The position numbers and the translations under genes were made by a program. From the NCBI RefSeq assembly GCF_963855985.1, contig NC_087090.1, positions 18,474,501-18,538,500 of the forward strand: a stretch of DNA of 64,000 nt, given 5' to 3'. Shown piece by piece: positions 33,645-44,866 of the stretch (the stretch's first letter is position 1; the number at the start of each line of letters is the position of its first letter). The DNA comes from Ostrinia nubilalis. Its lineage: Eukaryota; Arthropoda; Insecta; Lepidoptera; Crambidae. The notes under the pieces are model-generated. The model saw only the letters and a program-made list of their open reading frames with translations, was not told where the DNA came from and did not search any database.

Positions 33645-34093
33645 CACCGATTGTAAGTCTTACTCGCAACAATACCTAAGTAGTTGTTATACGATCTATC
33701 CAGTCACCCGTCAATTATAATCGTGTTAAAGTTGCCCCTGAAGGTGAATCCTTCCAAAAATTTTCCAATCTGGAGTTTTCCTCTAATTAATGAACATTAC
33801 AAGCGCCAGGACGAGCTAACAACCCGCCACCGTGGTATCGATTATTCGGCTCTACCATAGTAGAAACAAATAAGTAGGCCATATCGAGCCCTGAGCAAGC
33901 AATAACACCCTAAACACGTAGGTTGTAGGGCTTTCGCTTATAATTTATTGAATCTTCAAATATGCATAGTCAATCTCTATACTTAGCAATTTTTGCGCTG
34001 TAGGATAATCAGGGATCTATAATATATTTTATTTACTATTTTTGGAACATAGACCAGAATCTGCGGTACCTACTACGTACGCGACGTAGATGG
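33645..34093. other. Unannotated; contains one arm of an inverted repeat
   Basis: 33855-33876 is exactly inverted at 34308-34329 (see next entry). Confidence 0.4.
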
Positions 34094-34329
34094 CGGAGTA
34101 TGTTGTTCCGGCGTTTCTTCTCAGCACTTGAGTTGCCATATGTTTGTCTCGAAGCGCTGGTAGGGCCCAAAAGATAAGGAGACATGTAAAGTGCCCCATA
34201 AGGGCTACCTTTTCTTTTTTATTATTTACTATATTTTGACGTTCATAAGTGCCACTTGTGGTCTATACTGAATAAATGTTTTTGGTTTGATTTTGATTTG
34301 ATTTGCGTACTTATTTGTTTCTACTATGG
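33855..34329. repeat. 22-bp inverted repeat enclosing a LINE fragment
   Basis: CCATAGTAGAAACAAATAAG with TA at 33855-33876 is perfectly inverted at 34308-34329. The right arm begins immediately after the LINE tail ending about 34303. It could be the TIR of a small element, or a local inversion by template switching. Confidence 0.6.
34094..34303 (+). mobile_element. Daphne/jockey-like LINE 3' UTR fragment
   Basis: Nearly identical to 33010-33220: TGTTCCGGCGTTTCTTCTCA, CTCGAAGCGCTGGTAGGGCC, AATAAATGTTTTTGGTTTG tail. It has a 5-base insert after CAGCACTTG. No coding part remains and no TSD is visible. Confidence 0.88.
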
Positions 34330-35439
34330 CTCTACCTCCGCAAATGAAACGAATACTTGCGTAATGAAAGTATAAACGAATCGCCTGAAAGGTCCGCTTT
34401 GATTTTAATGAGTTCGTTACGGGAGGGAATGTTACATGCCGTGAATGGGGTCACTACTGAAATACTGAGCTTTATTTTTTAGGTAAAATGTACGCTTCAA
34501 TGCCTATGGGGATTGAATAAGAAAAGCCAGAACGGTCCGACGCTAATTTAGGTTTAGGTTAAAGAATTTATTCTCATAAAAGATTACAAGAATCTAATGA
34601 CTAGTAATAGTGAGTTAACGCATGAAAGTCAAAGAACAAATAAGATATTTTTGGTTTTTAATATTATTGTTTGATGATCAACTCAATTGTCTATTTCATC
34701 TTCCTTTGAATAATTCGGATGCCAAATTCGCATTATCCAGAAAAACATTGCAAAACAACAACCTACCGCCATAAAGTTACAAAAGAATGCTCCCTCGCCA
34801 CCTACTGCTCTCAGCTTAATATGTAAAGACACGATTATACGAAAACGAAACGCAAAGAACTCTGAAATTTCGCGAAGAGGACCGAGAGGGCAAATATTTG
34901 AGCATTCCGATGCCCGGACTAAATCGAATCACCTCGCTATGATTACTTCTTGTTAGCTATTGTAATCGACATTATGATTTGATGAAAGCTTTTGTTGTAC
35001 GTCTTCAAGTCCCTCAATAATGGAGCTCAAGTGGTCTGCGTCAGTAATGAAGTGGGCATTTGGAGCGTGTGGGCAGGGATTTATTGTGGTTGCCCTTTTG
35101 GATGCTCTGCCTGCCTGCTCTGGGATGCTCGGACGACTGCAGTGGCTGCGAGGAACTGCCATGGCATCGAGATTTTTTGTTATTTTCCCTGATGAGTGCC
35201 CTGCAAATAGGCAAATAGGTAAATTAATTGTTACCACTGTGCGTGCGGGATTGTTAACTCTCAACTAACAAGCCACTCACCATTATAGTTCACGGCTTCT
35301 GGGTGATGGAGTTCATCCATCCGTCTGTCAATCCATTTATTTTTAACACAGTAGACATTAAAAAACACATAATATATAATATAGTACATTGTTAAGGTGA
35401 AAGTGTTCTGTCGCTACGTGGCTGATTTACGTGGCAAAC
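34330..35439. other. Unannotated
   Basis: Overlapping frames at 34953-35268 occur on both strands without domain content. I do not regard them as genes. Confidence 0.35.
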
Positions 35440-35900
35440 GTGAACGTCAGGTGACTTTTTCTTGTCACTTTTTTATTATTTTTTCACGGCCCGTCACCTG
35501 ACTCTTTGGCCGCGTTAATCGACCGCAGCCAAGCGGCGTTTTGTTTTGTTTTGTTTTATTTCATTAATAATATTATTTATTACATTTGTCTAATTTAAAT
35601 TATTATTGTCCTGTCTGTGTCGTTAATTTGGTATTTTATTTTTTAATGTGAATTTTAATTTATTTTGACATGTTTATTTGAAATTAATTGTATTTTTTTT
35701 TGTTTTTTTTTTGTTGTTAATTTTATTCTTATTGTAATTTTTATTTTATTGTGAATTTTAATTTTTATATTTTTTTGGACATGTTTATTTAAAATTTTAG
35801 TAATTGTATTGTTTTTTTTTTATTTTATTGTAATTGTTATTTTTTATTTTAATGTGAATTTTAATTAATTTGAATTTATTTTATTATATTTTTTTGCCCC
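35440..35900. repeat. T-rich low-complexity block
   Basis: A TTTTG tandem (35540-35560), then two imperfect roughly 120-bp units containing GACATGTTTATTT (about 35668 and 35778), with long T runs. Probably the 3' end of a retroelement or a decayed satellite. Confidence 0.6.
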
Positions 35901-35968
35901 TGCGTACAAGGCACACACTGAAAACCAGTGTCTTGGCACTTGGCAGTAAAATGTCAACTGTCAAGATA

Positions 35969-36287
35969 ATCCAATCAAAAACAATACTTGTCAAAAAAAC
36001 CAAGTCTCGCAACTCAGTTGTTCTACGGTAAAAAGTTGTGAGATCCATGTAATACCAAGTCCAGGCCAGGAAATCTTTAACGTTTTACATAAATTATTGA
36101 CTTGGCCATCGCACTAAATAATTTAATTTACTCGTGTTTTCATGCGATGGCCAAGTCAATATATTTATGTAAAACGTTAAAGATTTCCTGGCCTGGACTT
36201 GGTATTACATGGATCTCACAACTTTTTACCGTAGAACAACTGAGTTGCGAGACTTGGTTTTTTGACAAGTATTGTTTTTGATTGGAT
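35969..36287. mobile_element. Large palindrome, 145-bp arms
   Basis: 35969-36113 and 36143-36287 are reverse complements along their whole length, apart from two single-base indels. The loop is 29 bp. Outer ends are ATCCAATCAAAAACAATACT and its complement. No TSD or ORF. Structure fits a recent fold-back MITE or a de novo palindrome. Confidence 0.9.
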
Positions 36288-36309
36288 CTCATTTATTTTT
36301 GTATTTTGT

Positions 36310-36870
36310 AGACAGCAGTTATGTATCTAGAAAACTGGACCGAAATTGAAAAATTTTACTCGACTTGGCGGTTGCACTACCGTGCCCCCAAATATTTTAG
36401 TTTTTCCTTGATTCATACACCAAACACTACTTATATTCCAAATTTGAAGCTTCTAGGTCTGCTAGAAGTGCCTTAGAATTTTGATGATCGGTGAGTCAGT
36501 CAGTGAGTCAGTGAGTCAGTGAGTGACAAAATTAAGTAACTTTGACCCGTTATAATTCTTAAACTACTGGTTCAAATTGAATGAAATTTTAAATATACCG
36601 TGTCTTTACAATGCCTGCATAGCTAATGAAAATTCAGCCTTCTAGTTTTATCCACAACGAAGTTACAGGCGGTCGAAAATGGCCTGAATTGCTTCGAGAA
36701 AAGGATGGTACGGCCGTGCCGCTTTTTTGCTCGACTTGGTGGGGGCACTGCCGTGCCCCCAGATACTGAGTGGGTGACCTCTTTGGCAACATTTTTGTTT
36801 TCTCCGCCTCATTGTTTTTGTGCTTTTTAGTTGTCAAATAAATAATTTTTCTTTCTTTCTTTCTTAATTT
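36310..36870 (+). mobile_element. LINE-like 3' region with CTTT tail
   Basis: Contains CTCGACTTGG..CACTRCCGTGCCCCC twice (36359 and 36721), a GTGAGTCA tandem (36490-36522) and ends AAATAATTTTTCTTTCTTTC. The end is characteristic of a non-LTR element tail. No reverse-transcriptase codons, so the family is unknown. Confidence 0.5.
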
Positions 36871-37576
36871 ATTAATTCTCTATTACAACTGGAATTTAAA
36901 GTATACCAAGGTAAAGTTTTAGATTTTATTTTAAAAGTAAAACTATTTAAGTACTTATTTCAGAATAATGAAATTTAAAAAAACAGGACTTCTACAGAAC
37001 ATTTTGTCCAGAGTAGATAAGAAAAAGATTATCATCAATAAACAACAATTATTTTTTATAATTGCTATTTTACGATGTCTCAATGAAGTTAAAAGCTGCT
37101 TTAATAAAGTGTTAATAAAGCAAAATGTAAAGTTTAACCTAGAAATTATTAATCATGTTATGTGAATAAAAAATGGAATTTTAATGAAGCAACATGTAAG
37201 CAAATAAAGCCCGTCGGTCCAATTACAAAGCTGGCACGCAACGAGACGTCCGCCATCAATGACGGAAATGTGAACGTTTCACAAACGATCCTGCTCGCGA
37301 TAGGATAAAATAACCTTTCATATTTGCTTTGATGTCAAACGGGAATCGTTTAGCTGTCGGCGAACGGGTTAAAAAACGCAGCTTTTTTTAAAGAGTCACA
37401 TGGACGCCTAAATTTTTTAAATTCTATCACTAGTGTTTTTGATTTTCATTGGCAATGGACAAAAACTAAATATATTTTTCATTTTCAATGGCTGAAACTA
37501 TCAACTAGTATTTAAACTATTTTAGTTTCAAAGCAAATGCGAGGAAGATTAGTTTTTACAAACACTTTGTTTTACG
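36871..37576. other. Unannotated
   Basis: GC-richer patch at 37205-37370 in otherwise AT-rich DNA; possible conserved non-coding element. A 65-codon AT-rich frame at 36968 has no recognisable content. Confidence 0.35.
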
Positions 37577-37826
37577 TCAAACTAACTTTCCGCCCGCGGC
37601 TTCGCCCGCGTGGAATTTTGTCTGTCACAGAAAAACTTTATCACGCGCGTCTATGTTTTGAAAAACCGGGATAAAAACTATTCTATGTCCTTTCCCGGGA
37701 CTCAAACTATCTCCATGCCAAATTTCGTCAAAATCGGTTCTGTGGTTTAGGCGTGAAAGCGAGACAGACAGACAGACAGATCGACAGACAGAGTTACTTT
37801 CGCATTTATTATATTAGTATAGATAG
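37577..37826 (+). mobile_element. GCGGCTTCGCCCGCGTGG-type repeat
   Basis: AACTTTCCGCCCGCGGCTTC to ATTTATTATATTAGTATAG, with a GACA tandem (37765-37792). Same family as 28383-28616. Confidence 0.87.
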
Positions 37827-38019
37827 AATCAAGTCAATTATTTTTTAGCGAAATGAAAGTATTGTTACATGTTATATTTTATAATACTCGTAATTGCTCC
37901 AACTATCGCGCACGGTCAGTTGTTAATGGGCCAGTGCATCCATTAATGCAGCTCGGAAGCCCAGTGACACGGAACCGTGCAATTACACGTTACTCTATGC
38001 ACAAAACAAATATGTACCT

Positions 38020-38245
38020 ACCTACTATAGTAGGCGCGCGAGTTCATGTCCATCCTGAGGAATGCGGTAGTGCTGTTACCTAACTAATTATGCTAATGTC
38101 GATATCGATAATTATTGCCAATTAAGTAGGTCAACCTTATCTACTTATTCCATATATTATGCAACTTATATGTAAGTATAAGTATAAGTAAATAAGTAAG
38201 TAAGTAAGGCCCCGATGGACATGAACTCGCGCGCCTACTGTAGGT
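38020..38245. mobile_element. Inverted repeat with GTAGGCGCGCGAGTTCATG arms
   Basis: Left arm about 38020-38054 and right arm 38214-38245 are inverted copies (one C/T difference). They enclose about 160 bp, including a TAAG-type tandem at 38173-38209. Possible MITE; ends not resolved. Confidence 0.65.
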
Positions 38246-39325
38246 TTATGTTTTTAAACTACTTGTAGAAGATTTAGCCTTCAATAGCAAAATCACGTTA
38301 AATCTTGAAGAAATATTGTTCAATGGCAACAAAATACGTTAACCTACTGACTCGTAGTCATCATATTTTTTACGTCGTCGTTCGTTTTCCCCCATTACTC
38401 TCTATTGATTATCTGTACTGGCTTGCATCCAATTTTCCCACAACATTGTTGTGCTTTCACTTTGAATCTTTCTTACAAAATACTGTGAAAAGAAAACGCA
38501 ATCTAAACCTGTTCCCTAAATATCCCTTGACCTTCCAAAAAGTAGTTCAGGATAGCTTAAGGGCCTAACGGGAGCCGACCCGGCGTGTCGCAGCCATTCG
38601 CGAGAACAACGAGCGGGGAACAATAATCTTTTGCTAGGAATTTCCTGGGAAAATTTTCAGATCCCGTATATGTGCGGGAGGGAAACGAAAGGGACACTTT
38701 TCCGGACGATTGCAGCGCATTCCTGGGCCGACGGCGATCCGCACCGCGGCTATTCGCACTTGATCGCGCCGTAGACAAATCTAATCAGTATATTGTGGAC
38801 CCGATCCTTTCTGATATCAGAAAAGTTGAAATTGGTTTACAGGAAAATGCCATACTCGTATTAGCCATCTTCTGCAAACTTACTACAAACGTTTGTAACT
38901 GGCTTACAAAAAATAGGCCGAAGTATCCAAGTTCCTTACTCAGCTATGTTTCAACACTGGCTCCTAATTAATTGCAAACGGTAAATTAATTTTAAGAGCC
39001 CGCGATGTGAAGATTAAGGGCACACTGCAAAAAAAAACGAATATGGATGGATGGATGATATGGGTTTATTTCAGGTCACACTACAGAAAAACCGAATTTA
39101 ATATGAAATACTGTGGCTGTTCTTGCTAAGCAATCTCCATCGCGCTCACGTCTCGGTGACAGATGGCGCTCTATCCACTAAACAGTCAATGGTTATAGCG
39201 GCGCAATTCTTCAGGATCTTTTCCTACGATTCACTGCGTTGTAAGACAAGGAATTTCAAACCATACTCGGCGTTCCTCAGATTAACAGTTTTGTTGTAAT
39301 TGCAGAGAACATGGGAGCAACTTGT
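38246..39325. other. Unannotated; GC-rich patch 38560-38780
   Basis: The patch gives overlapping frames on both strands, as expected of GC-rich DNA. No domain is recognised. Confidence 0.35.
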
Positions 39326-39376
39326 TATGGAGAGAACTATGCTCGGTATTTCTTTGCGAGATAAGGTAAAAGAATG
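39326..39376 (+). pseudogene. Short internal RTE ORF fragment
   Basis: ATGGAGAGAACTATGCTCGG onward encodes MERTMLGISLRDKVKEW. This matches the MERAMLGVSLRDRIRNE block of the RTE copy at 45384-45939. No 3' end is attached, so it is an isolated, old fragment. Confidence 0.65.
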
Positions 39377-40130
39377 GTAGGTATTTATTTGCAAAAGAAA
39401 GGTTGCTGGTATACTGGATAAAGTTCTTACAGTGTACTCGTTTAGCAAAGTACGAGTACATTAGACATTTTATTTCAGGATACGAATAGCCAGTTAAGAA
39501 AATAAATAAATAATACATTGAACCCTTTTTGCTAAGAAAACTACCACCACAGGTATTTATCACGCTTATTGGTAACGACAAAACTATCTACATACCCTCC
39601 ATAAAGTGGAATCATCTTATCTTTTTCTGTCAAAGAAGAAGAAGAAGAAGAAGAAGATTAAAACATGCAATATTCTAACAAAAATCGGCACACCAAGGCA
39701 TTAAAATGTTCGGATCGAGAGAGTTTAACCCGTTAACTCTATTTTTTGCACATAGTTTGTATAACGAAAAACTGAATTATTTATAATCAGATCGCTATCC
39801 TCCGTTTTCTTATCGCTCACGACGTCGCACACTAGCATAACTTCGACAAAAACAATTACCTTCCCACGATATTACGCCATAAACCATCACCTAAACGGGC
39901 GCCCCCTTTCCCCATAGTTGGGAACTATTTGCATAAGTCGCCAGGCGCAGGCGATCCGCAGCCAATATTAGTTTGTCAAAATATTTCCCCGGTATCATTG
40001 AAAGGGAAGAAAAGACGGCCGAATAAGTTCGGGGGTAGTTATGTGGTCCCAGGTACGCCCCCGTGGCAATGCAGGGCTGCCAGTTCATAGATATTGTAAG
40101 GTATTATTTTAACTTCATGAGTAATCTATA
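39377..40130. other. Unannotated
   Basis: Contains only an AAG microsatellite (39632-39656). Confidence 0.4.
39632..39656. repeat. AAG microsatellite
   Basis: About eight uninterrupted AAG units. Confidence 0.95.
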
Positions 40131-40325
40131 AAATAAAAGCGAAAGGTCACTGACTGACTCACTCATCACGAAATCTCAGAAACTACAAGTTCTAGGGGTC
40201 TCAAATTTTGCATGAGGGTTCCTATTAGAACGTAGTTGCTCACTAAGACTGGATTTTACGAAACTCTATCCCTAAGGGGGTAAAACGGGATCCACGCGTA
40301 CGGAGTCGCGGGCGACCGCTAGTAC
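40131..40325 (+). mobile_element. GCGAAAGGTCACTGACTGAC-type repeat, intact
   Basis: Runs from AAAAGCGAAAGGTCACTGAC to GGAGTCGCGGGCGACCGCTA without interruption. Reference copy for the split one at 17572-18127. Confidence 0.8.
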
Positions 40326-41107
40326 CTAATAAGGGTCACGAATTTCATAATAAATTAATATTTAACGTGTATATTTCCGTGGCGTGCTACACGTGTATGA
40401 GGCCAGGCCGGTACGCGACCGGGCTTTGCGGTTTCATAAAAATATCGCCCACCACACAGTAATCTGAGTAAACCTTACTTTGCATTTTTCGTATAAGCTC
40501 TCTAGCACAAACATTTTTGGTTAAAACAAGTTTTATGGAATATTGATAGAATGCTACTGTTACACTTATCGTAATAAGACTAATTCAATATTGTCAAATG
40601 CGTCATAATTGTACGTGTGTCTGATGGGACTGAAGCAAAATGATAAAAATACGTTCAATTACTTTAGCGATTATACTTTCAGCGGTTTTTTAGTTGGCAC
40701 CCCTGCTCGTGTGCCTGAATACTTTTCAATTCGACATGACGGGTACCTCCAAAGCGGCGAAACTCGGGCCTTGTTATAGACACTTTTGTCGCGGCCGAAA
40801 TTGAGCGAGCTCTATGGAGCCTGGCGCTGGACGCGCGGTCTACACAACTTGAAAGGATGGGGTCACCTGATGTATCGGAGGTATGAGAGGAGGCATTTTT
40901 CTAGGAATAATGTTATTTAGCGACATATTCTAGTTACAATATCAGTTGCGGTTTCGTTTGAGAGAATTTCGTTTTTAGTTACTTGGCAGGTGAATGTGAT
41001 AGAGATAAAATAATAATATAATATGTGTACAAAATCTACAACACGAGCTTTTATGTATGGAACTGCGTCCATAAGTCGTGTTGTAATAAAATAATAACGT
41101 TTTAAAG
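40326..41107. other. Unannotated
   Basis: A small hairpin at about 41037-41085 (ACAACACGAGCTTTTA against AAGTCGTGTTGT) precedes the next MITE. No gene. Confidence 0.35.
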
Positions 41108-41110
41108 TTA

Positions 41111-41293
41111 AGCCCAGGCGCAGACCACCGACTTTTAGTTGGCCAATAGTTCGGTCGGGTGGTTAATCAGTATGGGCATGACGTATGAAAGTGCTCACAT
41201 TAGGTATACCAATTTTGGTATCGGCCGATTCTTCATACAAATTAAAATCGGGCCCAACTATCGGCTAACGAAAAGTTGATGATCTGCCCCTAG
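41111..41293 (+). mobile_element. TTA-flanked MITE (GCAGACCACCAACTTT family), copy 3
   Basis: GGCGCAGACCACCGACTTTT at the left and GAAAAGTTGATGATCTGCCC at the right. TTA at 41108-41110; the right flank is TAA, so one side has mutated. Closest in interior to 22175-22351. Confidence 0.78.
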
Positions 41294-41765
41294 GCTAAAG
41301 ATACTCGTAGTATTGATTTTCTTAAGCCTAATTAATATTTCAGGTATTCCATAAGTTATATAAGTTCCTACATTTCCTAACACAACTTACACGATACCAG
41401 GAATCATGTCAGATCAAGTTTGTTGTGAAAGATTTCCTTCCAAACAAAACTATGTTACTCGTAGGTAGGTACCTATATTTTCATCAGCAGTGTTGTCGCT
41501 CTACAGCAGTTTATATCGATAACGATAAAAGCAATCTGATTCTTATTTATTACTGAGAGAGTTTTTAACCAACGTTCATTTCAACCAAAAAACGTTTTGT
41601 CTGCGAGTACATACTTAAAAAACTGTTTTATAAGTAGTGGTAGGTTACACAAGTACAACGAGTTGTTATTCGTATAATACACAGTGGCAGAGTTTAGTTT
41701 CGGACATGGAATTCTCCAGACAAGGCTATAATGGAAAAAAGTCAACACTTCTTATAACGAAAGTT

Positions 41766-41869
41766 AGGCTCGGTTGCATCATCTTGCTTTAAATTTACCA
41801 AACGTCTAAAATCTGTCAAAATCCATACAAAAAACACCGGTTATCGTTAGCTGGTGCCACTCAGCCCTA
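41766..41869 (-). mobile_element. TA-flanked MITE (GTTGCACCA family)
   Basis: Diverged copy: TAGGCTCGGTTGCATCATCT to CTGGTGCCACTCAGCCCTA, with the shared AATCCATACAAAAAACACCG core in reverse orientation to 3383 and 62550. Confidence 0.7.
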
Positions 41870-42226
41870 GATTTGTTCATATTTATTGAAGGCCGATCAG
41901 TGATCACATCTCTACTCCCCAGTAATGACCAGCACGCATTACGTATGCGGGGCGTGCGCGGGCCGGTCAATGCGCCTGATTGCCGCCCGCGTAACTGCTG
42001 TTAATTTATTTAGCCGAAAGCCCCGCTGCCGACTTTCGCAGTCCCTTTCAACGTGCGCGCTTTGCCTTTTTCTTTTCACCCCGATGAGTCGACTTCTGTC
42101 CCAAATTATTAACTTGGCTTAGCTTAATAAAATGTAGATATTCCCAGAATTTTACTTGCAAAAATATGAGTTGAAAATTCTATAAAACGGTGTCGAAAAT
42201 AATTTCTCATAATTAATTAGTAAGAT
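41870..42226. other. Unannotated
   Basis: A GC-rich 65-codon frame at 41925 shows no recognisable content. Ends in the RTE insertion site. Confidence 0.35.
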
Positions 42227-42382
42227 TTCCATAACGACCGGTCCAGGCCCTTCCCGCGACCTTCACCAGATCGTCGGTCCACCTAGTGGGAGGCCTGCCC
42301 ACGCTACGTTATGGAAATCTTTGGGGGAGGCATTTGTCCAACAGTGGACGTCATTTGGCTGAAACGAACGAACAAACGAATA
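42227..42382 (+). mobile_element. RTE LINE copy with inverted 5' part (twin priming)
   Basis: 42227-42305 is RTE sequence in reverse and 42306-42382 is the following RTE sequence forward, to the stop and GAAC/AAAC tail. The two halves share the 11-base block CGTTATGGAAA at the breakpoint. AGTAAGAT at 42219-42226 and 42383-42390 is the TSD. A small deletion is present inside the inverted half. Confidence 0.88.
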
Positions 42383-42390
42383 AGTAAGAT

Positions 42391-43067
42391 AACTTTTTTG
42401 CAGTGGCATAGGCAGTTGCTATAGGCAGTTCGATTTTTTCAAGTTATTTATAATTTTCAAAGATAACTTTTTCCTCCAATATTCGAATCGGGTCACTTAA
42501 CTTTGTTATTTTCATAATTTTAATGTCGCTAAGAGTTTTTTTTACCAATATCGATAATTGTATAGAAAATAAATGTAGTGAATCAAGACTCCTGTGTGCT
42601 TGTATAAACTTCTTTACACGGGCTAAGATCCTAACAGGTTTTAAAATTAAGTTTCATTTTGTAACACTTTTAAATGTAACACGTATTTGACCACTTCATA
42701 AACGTCTACTTTTCTAAAATCTCAACAACCTCCGTCCATTCCCGGAATTGTAATAAAATTTGAACAACTAGAGTTAAATTTAATTCCGTTTGAGCAGCAA
42801 ACTTTTGATTCCGACAATTAAGAGGCCCAATAGATCTAACTGTACAGTTAGCTTGCGAAGTTAACGGCGAGTTAATATTTATGTTGGGCTAAATCTAATC
42901 GGTTACAGATAATTTGTTTTGAAGTCGACGGAGTGGCGGAAGCACTGTATTTTATGAATGGGAACGGAAATTAATGGCTATTATAAGATGAGCTATCTAA
43001 TTTTAAGTACGTACTGGATGCAATAAAATATTGAGGATTGAGCTGCATGCTGGCTATAGTTATAGAC
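42391..43067. other. Unannotated
   Basis: No features recognised before the hAT-like terminus. Confidence 0.35.
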
Positions 43068-43538
43068 CAGGGGTGGCCAAACTTTAGGCCTCCCAAGTAG
43101 CAATTGGTATTAATGGCAAAATCTTACTTGTCTTAACTCTATCTAAATTTACACTTAAGCTAAAACCAAATACACTTTGAGTAGAGATTTTTTTCTTTAA
43201 GACTTTATATTCTTCATCGAGCGCTACTTAAGCAAATTAAGAATACCCAAAACCAAGTTAAGTATTCTTTAGATAATTTGGTCTTAAGTTATTAAAAAAA
43301 TCTTATTTTACTAAATTAAGATTTTTTGTATGCTCACTTAATACTAAATAGTATAGATGAAGTATTATTTAAGTGTTGCAAAGTAAATAAAGTATTTGTA
43401 GATTTACTTAGGACTTTTTAAAGACCATTGTCCTAGAAATAGTTTTCTGAAGATTAAGTTAATTATCTTTTTACTAGAATCAGTACATTTTGAGAAAAAA
43501 TACACTTAACGGGACGATTTCGATAAAACAGGATCACG

Positions 43539-43586
43539 TAATGCACGCCCGCGGCGTGTGCCCGCCGCGGGCACCTGCGTGCATTA
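43539..43586. repeat. GC-rich hairpin
   Basis: TAATGCACGCCCGCGGCG and CGCCGCGGGC..GCGTGCATTA form a nearly perfect stem across TGTGCC. Very CpG-rich in an AT-rich setting. Function unknown. Confidence 0.7.
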
Positions 43587-43722
43587 ATTTTTGATACAAA
43601 ATGCGTGCGGTCGCCCGCGAACTAAATTATGCTATTATAAGTAAATATAAAATTTGATTTACCAAAATATTTTCAAAATTGTATGGTAAAGTTGAGTGCA
43701 ACAATGATATTATACAATTTAA

Positions 43723-44672
43723 CCCTTAACTGGTATCGTAAATTGGACATACGTAACTGGTATCGTGGGGGCCGCGCAGCCCCCATACTATGTTTGCTTC
43801 TAGGAAGCATGTTTTACCTATATACTTGAATAAATGCTCATAAATGATATATATCAGGCTTTTTCTGTGTAATCATTCAGTTTTTATTGTATTAAATCTT
43901 CTTACTTATATACTTCAAGACATAATAGTAAAAATTTTTTACATAATATTTTTTTAACGTTACAAATATCTATGAAACCTATCGTTTAGAAAGTTATAAC
44001 CAAAAATTTTATTATTTTATTTAATCCATAATAATGTGAACTTAATAATAAATAACGTTTTAATGTAATGTTTAATAAAAATAATAAACATTTTATAAAA
44101 ATAAAAACATAAATATTATGTTGACAAACATTAGCAGGTGCTGGTGGATTTTCAGACCACTTGTATTTATTTTTTCATAGTAGTTGGATTGACTAGGTCC
44201 TACAACATCTTAATGTTCACTCTCTGAAGAAAAAACTTGAAAATCAGAATCAATATCCTCATTATCGACCGAATATTGGTTATTGGGTCTTCACAATGAC
44301 CTATAATATTATTATTACTATATCCTTCTTCTGGCATACTACTAATCACTAACTTGGAATCAAAAACTTCGTTCTAGGTATATTCTATTGTTTTATCACT
44401 TATAAGTCATCAATACTGCAAAAAAACAAAAAACAAATATAAATTGCCATGAAAAAAAAACTAACGTAACTGGTATCGTGGGGGCCGCGCGGACCCCAAC
44501 ACGTGCATATCTTCGTCCTGGTGAATGATGCAGTGCTGAAACGCCTGCACCAGACGCGAGTAGCGCCGAAATGAGAATACCAAAAATATTGACAGCCCAC
44601 GATGCGTAGCTTCTTAGAAATCAAAGAAAACGTCATGCGTGGGGGCCGCGCGGCCCCCACGATACCAGAGGG
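43723..44672 (-). mobile_element. piggyBac-like element, 950 bp
   Basis: TTAA at 43719-43722 and 44673-44676 flanks ends CCCTTAACTGGTATCG and CGATACCAGAGGG. TTAA targets and CCC-starting TIRs are piggyBac hallmarks. GGTATCGTGGGGGCCGCGCG recurs near both ends and at 44470, with the palindrome GGGGGCCGCGCGGCCCCC (44640-44657). A short acidic transposase-like stretch remains on the minus strand. Confidence 0.8.
44210..44286 (-). pseudogene. Remnant of piggyBac transposase N-terminus
   Basis: The minus-strand frame reads NNQYSVDNEDIDSDF then ..SSESEH and a TAA at 44212-44210. The acidic, serine-rich character fits the N-terminal region of piggyBac transposases. The catalytic domain is absent. 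Weak by itself, but supported by the surrounding TTAA-flanked TIRs. Confidence 0.45.
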
Positions 44673-44866
44673 TTAACTAACTAGGTGACAGTAGGTACTT
44701 TTATAAAATCTTAACATAATAACTACCGAAAAATATTTGTAATAATTGTAATCCACGCTAATTTACGATTCTCAATCTTCTCATTTAATAAATTAGAAAC
44801 ACTGTGTGATTAAATTTAACAAAATTACAAATTGTTAAAAGTTCCTCTCTTTCCTCTGTAACCGTC

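Noticed and set aside
34953..35268. Protein-coding frames on both strands
   Set aside because: Overlapping frames without domain or signal features, as expected of a GC-richer patch.
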